Source: Dunaliella salina
Taxonomy: Eukaryota; Chlorophyta; Chlorophyceae; Chlamydomonadales; Dunaliellaceae
NCBI GenBank assembly: GCA_002284615.2
Contig: MU069755.1
Location: 270,649 to 290,658 of the forward strand
Direction of reading: 5' to 3'
DNA: 20,010 nucleotides
The notes beneath the pieces were generated by a model. The model was not told the origin of the DNA, did no database searches, and was given only the letters and a program-made list of their open reading frames with translations. Position numbers and translations under genes: made by a program. Position 1 is the first letter of the stretch; every line of letters begins with the position of its first letter. Below, piece by piece: positions 1 through 8,863 of the stretch.

Positions 1-54
<54 letters not shown>
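1..54. repeat. (CA)n microsatellite
   Basis: Perfect CA dinucleotide tract that runs off the window's left edge. Similar tracts occur at 7369-7436, 7516-7566 and 15404-15487, so this dinucleotide is expanded repeatedly in this genome. Confidence 0.97.
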
Positions 55-56
<2 letters not shown>

Positions 57-327
57 CCACGGCACAGCACAACACAGCACAAGAGGTAAGTCAGGAGTTG
101 GTCCGCATGCATATTCACACACAACATAGCCTCGGATGACTTTTCCTTGTCACCACAACCGTGTTCCCAACCTGCCCATTTCATTTCTCCTGCACCCCTT
201 CCCCGCAGCAACCCTTGCCAGCCAGCCATCCGCCACGCCTGCCTTGCCCCCTGCACCCCATACCCCTTCGCCCCTTCCCGGCTCCCCCCCTCCTGCATCC
301 CCACCACCCCCCCACATTTCTCCAGCT

Positions 328-561
328 ATGGCAGCCTTACCTCAGCTGCCGCCCCCCTCCTCTCTGTCTGGCGCCAAGGACGCTGCAGCGCTGATGAGCA
401 GTGGGGAGTGTGGTGTGGGGATGGGCCCAGGTTTTGGGGGTGAGGCTGGAGAGGTACAGGATGAGGCGATGGCTCTACAGCTCCGGGAGGCGCGCAGCTG
501 CGCGGAGCATGCGGCGGCGCAGGTGGACACAGCTGACGCGGCAGTGGCGCAGGCGCAGCGG
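328..561 (+). CDS. Candidate exon of an Ala-rich coiled-coil host protein
   Basis: I do not recognise the family. The frame is open from well upstream and encodes a Pro-rich stretch starting at the ATG (MAALPQLPPPSSLSG). After it come a Gly/Met-rich linker and an Ala/Glu/Gln-rich segment (QDEAMALQLREARSCAEHAA, then further AAQVDTADAAVAQAQR) with the spacing of a coiled coil. A strong splice donor, CGG|GTGAGT, follows 561 after a complete codon (phase 0). The left boundary is uncertain. ATG 328 could start the protein, or the pyrimidine-rich tract before CCTCAG|CTG at 346 could be an acceptor, also phase 0. GC content and reading frame fit coding DNA better than the flanks do. It probably joins the exons at 709, 1443 and 6804; that is inferred from the shared phase and strand, not proven. 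Confidence 0.5.
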
Positions 562-708
562 GTGAGTGGGTCTGAGGGTGTGGGGAATGGGGGTAGACAG
601 AGCGGAGAGGGTAACAAGTTGGACCCAAGTTTTATCTTGTCCGGTGCAGGGCATCGCCCGCGGCTTCTCGTAGTGACTTTGATGTGTTGCTGCAACTTTC
701 ACCAACAG

Positions 709-741
709 GTTGATGAGCTCTTGAGTATTTCTGACTTGAAG
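709..741 (+). CDS. Candidate 33-bp micro-exon
   Basis: The sequence CACCAACAG|GTTGATGAG ... TTGAAG|GTACAG gives a possible acceptor and donor around exactly 11 codons, VDELLSISDLK, with phase 0 on both sides. The residues would continue a coiled coil from the preceding exon. It is too short to be sure by eye. Transcript evidence would settle it. Confidence 0.35.
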
Positions 742-1442
742 GTACAGTAGTGCAAGCTTAGAAGGGATGGTCTGGTTGATGCATCCATGTCGCAGGAGCA
801 TGCTTAAGGATGACCTGAGTGCTTGAAAACACATCATACATGCAATGTTTGTATTTTTAAGCATTCATTGTTTTCAAGCGTTGAGCTAGTCCTGAAGTAC
901 ACCCCTGTGACAAACAGCACCAAGGTCCTCCCTGCAATTCTGATTCATGGGCTTCATGGGTTCTTGGGCTACAGAACTCACAGCTCCTGCAGCAGGTGCA
1001 GCTTTCTGTTGATCTGGGCTGGGACGTGCTCTCAGTTTCAACGCCGATTGTTGGTCTTTCCTTCATACACACTGGCTTTAGTCCAGCTTAGACTTCACTG
1101 TGTAGGAGTAGCATAGACTGTACTGTGCAGGAGGTGCAGCAGGCTTTGAGCAGCTCGGACGCCATGCACATCCACACCTGCCCCCCCACCACCACCCACC
1201 CACACACACACACTCACCCACCCCTGCACATCAACACCTGCGCATAATCAGTGTCCTGCCAGCACCATGCTGCCGGGAAACATGCTTTGTGTTTGCTGGG
1301 TGTCATCAGCAGAATGCGCGCAGAAGGCCTGGTAGGGGCGCGCACCCTGTGTCAGCTCTGAAGCTTGCATGCTGCCCCTCCCTTCCCCCCACACCCCCAT
1401 TTCTCATCATGATGAGCCTTGGCGGCAATTGAATTTGAGCAG

Positions 1443-1544
1443 GTGCTGCTAGAGTGCCAGGAAGCCGCTGAGAGGGCCAGGGGCGACGCTATCGCCGCCA
1501 ACTTGCGGCTCTCAGAGCTCCGCCATCTGAGCGGCGACCACCAG
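1443..1544 (+). CDS. Candidate 102-bp coiled-coil exon, progenitor of a tandem repeat
   Basis: The exon is bounded by TTGAGCAG|GTGCTG and CACCAG|GTGAGC, phase 0 on both sides, and encodes 34 residues beginning VLLECQEAAERARGDAIAAN and ending LSGDHQ. The first two thirds are strongly helical with charged/hydrophobic alternation. The family is not recognised. Decayed copies of this exon, including the GACCACCAG|GTGAGC junction, recur downstream at ~1616, 4481, 4606 and 4732 with ~123-126 bp spacing. This unit is the best preserved and the only one with a clean reading frame, so I take it as the functional one. An earlier acceptor (CATGATGAG|CC near 1420) is possible and would add a few residues. 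Confidence 0.45.
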
Positions 1545-1780
1545 GTGAGCGGCAGACTTCCAAGCCAGAATGCCAGGGCAAAGGTGCGCCGCAGTTCTTG
1601 AAATAGGATGCCGCTGCTGTCAGCTTGCTGCTCTCTGGGCTCGATTCACAACTCCTCAAGCCTGTGCTTCATTTCCTCATCATCGATGCGCGTCTTGGCT
1701 GCCATTTTGGCCATGTGTGGAGGCCGCCAGTGAACTGCAGACCTGCAAACTTGAGTGCCAGAACACAGTATGTGTGCCCC
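1443..1780 (+). repeat. Exon-derived tandem repeat, left part (~125-bp units)
   Basis: Unit 1 carries CGCCGCCAACTTGCGGCTCT at 1493. Unit 2 carries the related TGCTGTCAGCTTGCTGCTCT at 1616, 123 bp later. Around 1715-1765 there is a segment (CCGCCAGTGAACTGCAGACC) equivalent to the unit's second half. The array resumes at ~4405, beyond the hAT-like element, with the same sequence classes. Confidence 0.6.
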
Positions 1781-1881
1781 TGTTGTTCGATAAGAGTGCC
1801 AATGCTATCAATTTGATGCTTTTTGCAGGGTTGGGTCATATGCGAGTTTGGGCTTATTGGAATGCGTGTATAGGTGTAATT

Positions 1882-1917
1882 TTAATGTAGACGTGAAAAT
1901 ACGTATACACGTATACC
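1882..1917. repeat. Left copy of a direct repeat outside the hAT-like element
   Basis: TTAATG, a 2-3 base spacer, ACGTGAAAATACG, then CACGTAT and ACCC occur here and again at 4341-4378, immediately outside the right terminal repeat. The left copy lies about 66 bp outside the left terminal repeat. It may be duplicated target DNA or remnant ends of an older element. Confidence 0.45.
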
Positions 1918-2113
1918 CGCGCAATGTTGTGGGTTTGAGCTGAACGGTACGCGTAAATACAAGCAATTTTGATTAGGGATGATTAGGGATCGGAATTGGC
2001 ATATAGCACTGTATAGCGCTATAAAATTTTGGGATATAGCGCGTGCCAAAATCGGGTATCGCAAAATCGCTCCTATGAGGCCCATATCGGTCCAGAGAGG
2101 CCTTGTATATAAA

Positions 2114-2623
2114 ATGGCGGACATAGTCCCAGGAGATGCAAAATGGATGAAGAATGCATTAGGCGAGGAAGGCAGGCAGTCCTTAGTGCAGGGCCGACTG
2201 AAGCCCTTAGAACTGCACAAGAAGCTGACAATGGGTGGCAATAAGGCATGGAGTGAAAGATTTACTGCCAAAATCAAGCCAGAATGTGAGGTGCTGTCCA
2301 TGCTGGAGGGTAGGGTGCTGCATGGCTGAGGCTGTTACATTCCTCAAGAAGCGAGACTACTCAGTAGACCCCTCGCAGCTTCAGATCATCTGCATTAGCA
2401 AGCCCGGCTATGCAACTTCTGGCTTAACAAGGCAGACAAGCAGTTCCCTCTGCTGGCTTATGCTGCCAACAAGCTGCTGTCAGCCCACGCCACTACAGCT
2501 GCAGCTGAGAGGAATTGGCGAGATTTTGGGAGCACATTCACAGCCTCGTGCAACCGCCTCACCATTGAGACGGCTGAGAAGCTGGTGTGCACAAGGGCAA
2601 ACATGCCTGCAGAGTGGTACTAA
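2114..2623 (+). pseudogene. hAT transposase C-terminal region, frameshifted
   Basis: hAT transposases excise and insert DNA transposons, and their conserved C-terminal dimerisation domain has an FPxLA ... LLSxxATxAAxERxW pattern. Here 2417-2623 reads FWLNKADKQFPLLAYAANKL, then SAHATTAAAERNW and FTASCNRLTIETAEKLV, ending at TAA. That is a good match to the domain. The upstream part (MADIVPGDAKWMKNALGEEG ... KLTMGGNKAWSERF, 2114-2329) is in the same nominal frame but ends in a stop at 2327. The bridge 2330-2400 reads better in another frame (AEAVTFLKKRDYSVDPSQLQ). So at least two frameshifts, or one unrecognised intron, separate the parts. I see no BED zinc finger or full catalytic core. The length, about 170 residues against roughly 600-800 for autonomous hATs, says it is non-functional. 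Confidence 0.72.
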
Positions 2624-2639
2624 TAGTCAGGTGCCACAA

Positions 2640-4250
2640 CCTATGCCAAATGTGGGTGATATACTGCCGGACACTTTCAAACCCACTTCTGAGTAGGGAG
2701 GGTTGCTTCTTTAGGTCAGTGGTCTTGTATGGCATGTTGGTGGCATCTGGATGTGACTTAAGTGGAGCTCTGTGCATCAAAAGCATGCATTTCTCTCATT
2801 TGGGCAGACCAGTGCATGTTTTAAGGCAATAGATGCTCCTCTACTAATATTTTAGTAATTAAGGAGCATCAGTTGTGCCCCATACCTGCACTTCTTGGTC
2901 ACCCCTGGGAATGGCCATTTTTTGAGGGACCCTGCTCAGGCCCAAACTGCAGCAGCGAGTGTCTGGGCAGCCTGCCGGTAATGTTGCAAGTGATTTTGGG
3001 TTGTCGGGAGGACCCCTAATGCTCGTCGGATTTTCATCGCACGGACAAGCACGCATAACCTGGGAGGCCTGGCCAGGCCCCGATAGGCCACCTCCGCACC
3101 CGCTGTTTGGCCTGGCCGATGCCTGGGATTGTCATCATCAACACTGACGCCGCGGGCTGCCATGATGGGCGCCAGGGAGGAGCTGCTGGGCTCCGCAAAG
3201 CTGCTGGAGCTAATAACTCTCAAGTTTTTGCTGGGCGAGACACATGCGAGGGAGTCAATTTAGTTTTCAATCTATTCTTCAAGAGGTAGCATAACCAGAA
3301 TTTGGGATAGGGCTGATGTTCCCGAAATTTCGGTCCAAATGGTGACAATCTCGCGTTTCTGGTTATATGAAGCTGTTTAGATTATTATATATTGAACATT
3401 TGCTACATCGCAAGTGTGGCTGTCAGCGGAAAATTGAACAGTATAAGCGTTTGAAGTCCGGACCCCGTCCCAACACTCCGTTGAAGCATCAACATTTCAT
3501 TAAATATTAATGGAAAGCCTTTCCCTGTCGTCATCACTCCTCTCGACTGGCTTTGGAGCACCCCCAGGACAGCCCCCTGCCAGCTCGCATCAGGTGGCCA
3601 CCAGTGCACTCAGAGACCATCCTGGGGTCCACCTGCAGGCTTGGGGGTGCAGCTGGAGGGTTAGGACACACAGGGGGNGAGTTTTGCTGGCTGAGCGCAC
3701 AAACATGCAGGCCTAACGCGCAGCAGGGTTCACCAAGCGGGACCAGCTCAGCGCTAAAAAATTGATTTTTTTATCGGCTTTCAGATGATGTGCTCAGAAT
3801 TGGCAGAGGTGGCCTGGCTGGCAAAAGGCAGGATATCACACAGGGTTGTGGCGCCTGACTAATAGCACTGGTTCAAACACTAGATGTGCAGGAGTGGAAA
3901 ACTGAACAGATCAGGTTTTGGAACAGCGGTACGCACAACTGCTGCTGCCGACTGAATTTTTTTTTTTGAAGTTGTTGAGTGGAAAGGAGAACCTGAGCTG
4001 TCCCATGCTTAGAGGGAAGGAGGAGAGGAATGGGGATAATCTAATTGCACAGGACAGTGCAAGTACAAGGCAAAATCTGTCTGAGTGCTGATATAGCGCT
4101 ACATTTGGGCTAGATCACGCCCAGAGCTCGACATGATTATTATTCACTTTAATTTTTGGTAAGGTGCTCTGTGGACGGCCCCCCAACCTGCCATCCGAAT
4201 CTGATGGCCAAAGTCGACTCGGAAAGGGGAGTTCTGGAGAATTATGGTGA
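2640..4250. other. Interior and right arm of the hAT-like element with no recognisable gene
   Basis: No ORF here matches a family I know. A GC-richer patch at 2940-3240 contains a plus-strand frame (MMGAREELLGSAKLLELITL) and an antisense frame of similar quality, and I cannot choose between them. An ambiguous base N lies at 3678. Sequence 3760-4250 is AT-rich with no clear structure apart from one AGCGCT motif. Confidence 0.4.
2832..2870. other. Two-tier stem-loop
   Basis: Outer arms GATGCTCCT/AGGAGCATC (9 bp) enclose inner arms TACTAA/TTAGTA around a TATT loop, making a compact 39-nt hairpin about 210 bp after the transposase stop. It could be a transcript 3' structure or a tiny foldback insertion. 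No CTRR follows, which argues against a Helitron end. Confidence 0.6.
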
Positions 4251-4340
4251 TTTAAAATAGTGCAATAAAGCGATATATCGTTATATAGCGCTGTATAGCG
4301 CTAAAGGTTTGGTAAATATAGCGCTATATGCCGATCCCTA

Positions 4341-4378
4341 TTAATGATACGTGAAAATACGCAAATTCACGTATGACC
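4341..4378. repeat. Right copy of the direct repeat flanking the hAT-like element
   Basis: TTAATGATACGTGAAAATACG followed by CACGTATGACCCC matches 1882-1917 and begins right after the element's inferred end. It also contains a small inverted repeat, CGTGAA/TTCACG. Confidence 0.45.
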
Positions 4379-4404
4379 CCTATGGTTTTTTGGGCTTTGA
4401 AGTT

Positions 4405-5000
4405 GAGACCACCAGATGAACTGCAGACCTAAAATCAAAGAGCTGGGCCCACATGTTAAAGCTTTCAGAAGGAATACCATTGCTGTCAACTTGCTGCTTT
4501 CTGAGTTCTGGAATGAAAGTGAAGACCACCAGGTGAGCTACAGACCTGCACATCAAAGAGCCAGGCTCCTTATGCAAAAGCCTTGTTCTTCAGAAGGGAT
4601 GCCATTGCTGTCAACTTGCCGCTTTCTGAGCTCTGGGAATCAGTGTAGACTACCAAGTGGGCTGCAGACCTTGTACCAGAGAACCAGGCTCTATGTTTCC
4701 CAGCCTTGAGCATCAAGACAAATGCTGCCAATGCTGCCGACTTGCCGCTATCCGAGCAAAGTAGGCTGTGACCATGCTGCAGGCCTGCAGACTAGAAGGG
4801 CATGCATGATGTCAACGCCGGCTGCGCTTTGCACATCTGAAACAGCGGCAGAAGTGGCCTTGAAATTCTGAGCAGCCGAGTCAGGGGACCAGGGCACTGC
4901 ATGTCCAGCCTTGAACCTTCAGGGAGAAATGCCAACGCTGCTGACTCGCGGCTCTCTGGGCTCTGTAGGATGCAACCTGGTAATCAGCAGACATGCAACC
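4405..5000 (+). repeat. Exon-derived tandem repeat, right part (~125-bp units)
   Basis: The anchor TGCTGTCAACTTGC(T/C)GCTTTCTGA begins at 4481 and 4606, with a weaker copy at 4732 (period 125-126). More diverged copies lie near 4810 and 4936. Each good unit carries the (ACCACCAG|GTGAGC) ... GCAGACCTGCA segment also seen after the exon at 1443-1544. All units here have lost the reading frame. Confidence 0.65.
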
Positions 5001-5610
5001 CAAAATGTACTGGCATGGACAGATGCTGCCTTAGCGCCTCCAGGCTCATCACGAAGCCCTAGGGCAGCGTCTGTCAGTGCCAGCGTGTTTTGGACTGCAG
5101 GTCTGCAGCTGACCAGGTCACAAATCGCTGAGCTCAGGCAGCCGAGAGTTACTTCAAAGCATGGGTCAGCATCTGTCCTTGGCTCCAAAGTCGCGACAGG
5201 CTCTGAAGTTCAGTAAGCTCCTTCTTTTTCTTCTTTTGCTCATAATCCCCATGTCTGGTCAGGAGTAACTGCACACCCTTGCCCTAGCCTTTCTGCAATT
5301 CAAATTGTACAGGCATGGACAGGCGCCTCAGTGCTTTGTTGTCAGCTTGGGGCACTAGCTAGTGTTTTTTTGGATTGCAGGTCGCAGCTTACTGAGCTCA
5401 GAGAGCCCTGAGAGTCATTGGAGCCTGTATCAGCTTCGGAGCCATGGACTGATGCTGACCCATGCTTCCAAGTGACTCTCCCAGCTCTATGATGGCTCTG
5501 AAGCTGCTACAGGCTCCGAACCTCATCCCAGAGTCACTCTGTTCCTTTTTCCCTTTTGCCTCTGTTCCCCATGTCTGGAGAGGAGCAACCACACATCCTT
5601 ACTCTTTTCT
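4990..5610. repeat. ~300-bp tandem duplication, two diverged copies
   Basis: TGTACTGGCATGGACAG at 5007 recurs as TGTACAGGCATGGACAG at 5307, exactly 300 bp later. TTTTGGACTGCAGGTC (~5088) pairs with TTTTGGATTGCAGGTC (~5368). CCCCATGTCTGGTCAGGAG (~5247) pairs with CCCCATGTCTGGAGAGGAG (~5566). Each copy has a pyrimidine tract plus TGCAG|GTC and helical-looking residues after it, so the unit may include another decayed exon. Both copies contain stops. Confidence 0.6.
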
Positions 5611-5766
5611 GGGACAGCCTTGTCTTCTTGAGCTCAGGAGCAAAGCCGGGAGTTGCAAAATCAATGCATACATGGGTTCAGAGTGTCAGCATTGTTCTGT
5701 TGAGCTCAGCTCATGCACAAATGCTGGTATCAAACAGGGCTGGAGCTGGTTCCACACACCGCTTTT

Positions 5767-5953
5767 GCAAGGAAATGAAGTAGCATCTGACATAGCAATG
5801 CTCTCCTGGCCAGTGCTCTGCTCCTGCTCATGTGAAGCTCCCTTCGCTTTGCCTTTTGCGCCTGCTGCACCACTACGCTGCTGATTAGTGCAGGAACCTT
5901 GGTCAGCAGGGAATCTTTGCATTGCTATATCTGATGCTCCTTCATTCCCTTGC
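5767..5953. repeat. Inverted repeat, MITE-like foldback (35-bp arms)
   Basis: Arms 5767-5801 (GCAAGGAAATGAAGTAGC...) and 5919-5953 are reverse complements at 31 of 35 positions, with a 117-bp interior. The size fits a miniature foldback element. I see no convincing target duplication. Confidence 0.6.
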
Positions 5954-6096
5954 ACTGTCAGTCTGCGGTAGTGTAACAAGTGTTCAAGGGCCTCTGTTGT
6001 ATACTTCAGCTGATGAGAAGTTGCATGTGTTGGAGGCTCTCAGCTGACCAGTGCCTGCTGCTGATCTGTGATGAAAGTTTGCAGAATTGTGCTGGT

Positions 6097-6175
6097 CACT
6101 GGAACCAAAATAAAGCTATTGCACTGGAAAGCTAGTGCACTTTCGGTAGCTCTAACTTTTATTTTGGTTCCAGTG
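6097..6175. repeat. Perfect 18-bp inverted repeat, foldback element
   Basis: CACTGGAACCAAAATAAA at 6097-6114 is the exact reverse complement of 6158-6175, and the 43-bp interior is itself partly self-complementary (GCTATTGCACT / AGTGCACTTTCGGTAGC). The result is a ~79-nt hairpin. Origin unknown; a MITE or a structured intronic element are both possible. Confidence 0.7.
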
Positions 6176-6803
6176 AATGGTGCCAGAATAGGATTGGTCA
6201 AAGTTTGACTGGAAATGTGGGTAAACTTCAGAATTTGACCCCAAATTTTGGATTAAGGCCTAGAGATGATAAAAAAGATGTATAATCAAAGGGGTATGAA
6301 AAAAAAATATGGAAATTGCTCCGCGAGTGAAACAGAGGTCAGGGCTTACAGGTCCATCTAACCTCCCAGCCGTTCTTGCCCACCCTGTCCCAGCCAGACC
6401 ATTAGTTGACCTTTTGCAATGGTGCTTACTATATCGCTGCTACATATCTGAGTGTAAATTTGACAAAGTGGTGAAGGGTGGGGCATGCCTATCTTTCACC
6501 ACCTTGTCCCTTTTTCCACCTTTTGAGCAGCCCAGCTCACGTGAGCCAACTTTTCCCACATCTTTTTAAAAAGTGTGTCTTCATGATCCAAGATCGGAAC
6601 TGCATAACAAGTTATGGGGAAGGCGAGGCCAGGGAGCCTTGGAGAAGTTTCCTGTGACAAAAATCCTTGAAAAATGGCTCAGTTAGGACCCTGTGGGCGC
6701 TGCCCCACAGCAACCTGTCTTGTGCATTTGCACATCCACACATCATGTACTGATGACAATGGACACTTATGTTGCCCTTATCTGCTCCTCTGCTCACCTG
6801 CAG

Positions 6804-7226
6804 GGTGGCCACATGGCTGCAACCAGCCTGCCCCCTCCCCCACCCCATCCGGTGGGCTTTATGCCCTTTGGCCCCTCCTCCTTCAGCCTTTTACCACCCC
6901 TGCCCCAACAACTAGAGCTCCTGCCTCCTGCCCCTCTGCTTCCCCCCCCCCCCCCCCCCCCGCCCCCCCCCCCACCCCCCGCCAGCCCCCCCCACCTCCA
7001 TCCCCCCCCCCCCCCCCACCTTGAGTTGCACGCGGCACACCAGCCGCACGCTCTGCTGCAAGGGCCACCACCCCCCAGCGCCGGCCTTATGCCCCTAAGC
7101 GGCGTGGGCTTAGGTGATGATGACATGGGCCCAATGTGCATGCTGCCGTGCGATGGGCATGATGTGATGGGTCACATGGGGGATGATATGGGCGAGGAGA
7201 TGGCGGACATGATGGCGCTGTTCTGA
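6804..7226 (+). CDS. Candidate terminal exon: polyproline, acidic/Met-rich C-terminus
   Basis: A good acceptor (CTGCTCACCTGCAG|GGTGGCC) opens 140 codons ending at TGA 7224-7226. The order is a short GGHMAATSL start, Pro-rich segments (PPPPPHPVGFMPFGP), a polyproline run encoded by the C tract 6942-7018, and a His/Leu segment (HLELHAAHQPHALLQGPPPP). The tail is acidic and Met-rich (GLGDDDMGPMCMLPCDGHD ... MGEEMADMMALF). Polyproline runs often bind SH3, WW or profilin-type domains, but no catalytic domain is visible and I do not recognise the protein. The entry phase is 0, like the candidate exons at 346-561, 709-741 and 1443-1544, so this may be the last exon of that gene. The C tract is prone to slippage and assembly error, so its exact length is doubtful. 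Confidence 0.55.
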   Translation, partial: GGHMAATSLPPPPPHPVGFMPFGPSSFSLLPPLPQQLELLPPAPLLPPPPPPPPPPPPPASPPHLHPPPPPHLELHAAHQPHALLQGPPPPSAGLMPLSGVGLGDDDMGPMCMLPCDGHDVMGHMGDDMGEEMADMMALF

Positions 7227-7368
7227 GCATGGTGCTGTTGCTGCTCTGTGCGAGTGATTGAGTGTTGACGCTCCCACAACATTTTTTTTTCTCGGGCTGC
7301 AGCAATGGTGCTCCTCTGGAAATTGCTGATGTGTTTGCGGACGGGGCACAGACAGAAGATGAAGCTGC

Positions 7369-7371
7369 GTG

Positions 7372-7436
<65 letters not shown>
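7369..7436. repeat. (GT)n microsatellite
   Basis: Near-perfect GT tract with one GC interruption near the start, about 140 bp after the stop of the Pro-rich exon. Confidence 0.97.
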
Positions 7437-7442
<6 letters not shown>

Positions 7443-7513
7443 CTCCATTTCTTTCTGTGGTACTCTTGGTGGTTTCTCTTTGTGCTGCTTGTTGTGGTTT
7501 TTGTGTGGGAGTG

Positions 7514-7515
<2 letters not shown>

Positions 7516-7566
<51 letters not shown>
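7516..7566. repeat. (GT)n microsatellite, second tract
   Basis: Pure GT tract about 80 bp after the first and in the same orientation. The spacer is T-rich unique sequence. Confidence 0.97.
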
Positions 7567-7569
<3 letters not shown>

Positions 7570-8835
7570 TTATGCTTGTTTTCACATAGTTCCTTATGTA
7601 TCACTGAAGACCTCAGCTGTTCCACATTGTGCTTCCCTAGGATTGTTTTGTGGTGGTGCTTGTGAGGGAGGTGATTTTTGATTCATTTCATTTGGTTGCC
7701 AGCGCATGGGCTCTCACTCGTCTTGTGGCAGTGCTCCATGCAATACAGTTCAAAAAAAGAAAAACTTACAGATGCTCATATCATGCATTGAGCTGCGCTG
7801 TATATACAGTGAGGGGGTGGCGCCCCATCGGTACTCTGTACATGTTTTGATTCTGCGCTTCACTGATTGACCCATGAAAGGGATGGTGTGGGATACTAAG
7901 ATTGAGTGCATGAGAGTAGCCGTGGGCCGGCTCATATATTCCAGGAGTATGGCAAAGGAGGAAAGGCGACCTGACACTGACTGCTTGTTGCTTGCTTGGA
8001 TTGCTCAGTGATTGATTCTTTGTTTTGAAGGACTTGCCTGTTAATCGATATGGGGCTGTAGAATCCAAGCGAAACGGGCGTTAATTGTGAATTGGTAAAC
8101 AACCTTTTTGTACAGGGAGGCCTCCTCATCTCGGGCTTATCAGTCAACAGGCTAATATTGGCAGGGCAATGTGTTCGGGAGGTGGAACTCAATAGACAGT
8201 AGTCCAAGAGGCATTGGATTTGATTGCGTTCTGATTGGGCTCATTTTTGTCTGACAGAGGAGAAATAAAAGGAGTGTCTTATTCATTTTGCCGCCGCTTA
8301 CATTCGTGTGCCTCGTACTGACGTGCTTGCTGCTGGAATGCTTCATTCTCATGACTGCATTTTGCATTACCTGCAGTGCTTGATGATGAACGGTGGTCAT
8401 AGCTGTCCCCTTGACTGGCAGAACACCCTGCTCAATGCTGCATGGCTTGCATGCCCTTTCTTGCTGGTTGCAAGCAGCCATCCTCTCTTTCTGATGAGAG
8501 TAGTGGCAAGTGTGGTACAACAAGGGAAGGCGTGCAGGACAGCGCTATGTCTCTGCGCCCTCTCTTCAGTAGTGATGTATAATTGCTTAAAATTGGTTGA
8601 CATGAAAAGGTTCACAGGTTTACACAAATCAATGCACTCGCCTGGTAGGCTGGCAAGTGGAGAAATTTTCAGACCTCATTTTGGAAGAAGGTAGTAACAG
8701 TGTGAAAAAGCTTCATGACAGCTGTGAAAGAAAAAAAACATGAAATATTAAAGGGAAATGTCTTGAATATTCAGAGAAGTTTTAGAGCAAGGAGTAAGGA
8801 CAGCTTGCCTAAAGAAGAACATCTAGAGTGTGCCT
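7567..8835. other. No recognisable gene
   Basis: The open frames here are short, overlap on both strands and show no conserved motif. I see no repeat or RNA structure that I can support. The right end is the target into which the LINE at 8864 inserted. Confidence 0.5.
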
Positions 8836-8863
8836 ATCAATGAACTAACCTACTGGGGTTTGA
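8836..8863. repeat. 28-bp target-site duplication, left copy
   Basis: ATCAATGAACTAACCTACTG plus GGGTTTGA is identical to 10466-10493. It bounds the minus-strand LINE on its 3' side. Flanking bases differ outside the 28 bp. Confidence 0.93.

Larger units (their letters stand above)
1984..4340 (+). mobile_element. hAT-like DNA transposon, degenerate
   Basis: The left end starts TAGGGATCGG, a short insertion, then GCATATAGCACTGTATAGCGC. The right end, read inward on the minus strand, is TAGGGATCGGCATATAGCGC. These form imperfect terminal inverted repeats. Both ends hold copies of the palindrome AGCGCT (2015, 4287, 4297 and 4320, plus one at 4095), consistent with subterminal transposase-binding repeats. 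Inside is a broken transposase with a hAT dimerisation domain. No perfect 8-bp target duplication is visible: GGGATGAT lies outside the left end and TTAATGAT outside the right, matching at 5 of 8. The element interrupts the 125-bp tandem repeat array. The hAT assignment rests mainly on the protein domain; the element ends are inferred. Confidence 0.6.

Noticed and set aside
1890..1922. Alternating ACGTATAC sequence as a telomere-like or origin element
   Set aside because: Too short, and better explained as one copy of the direct repeat also seen at 4341.
2832..2870. Helitron 3' end
   Set aside because: A hairpin is present but is not followed by CTRR near its base, and no Rep/helicase sequence is nearby.
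4911..5216. Overlapping plus and minus ORFs of ~90-100 codons
   Set aside because: They lie in the decayed repeats and the tandem copy has stops, so no conserved protein is supported.
6794..7141. Gly-rich minus-strand ORF
   Set aside because: It is the antisense of the polyproline exon. The plus strand has the acceptor, stop and composition of coding DNA.
7110..7681. Long ORFs on both strands across the GT tracts (His/Thr or Cys/Val repeats)
   Set aside because: They are translations of dinucleotide microsatellites and have no support as genes.
8140..8700. Overlapping ORFs on both strands (~120 codons each)
   Set aside because: No domain, no splice or composition signal, and equal quality on both strands.
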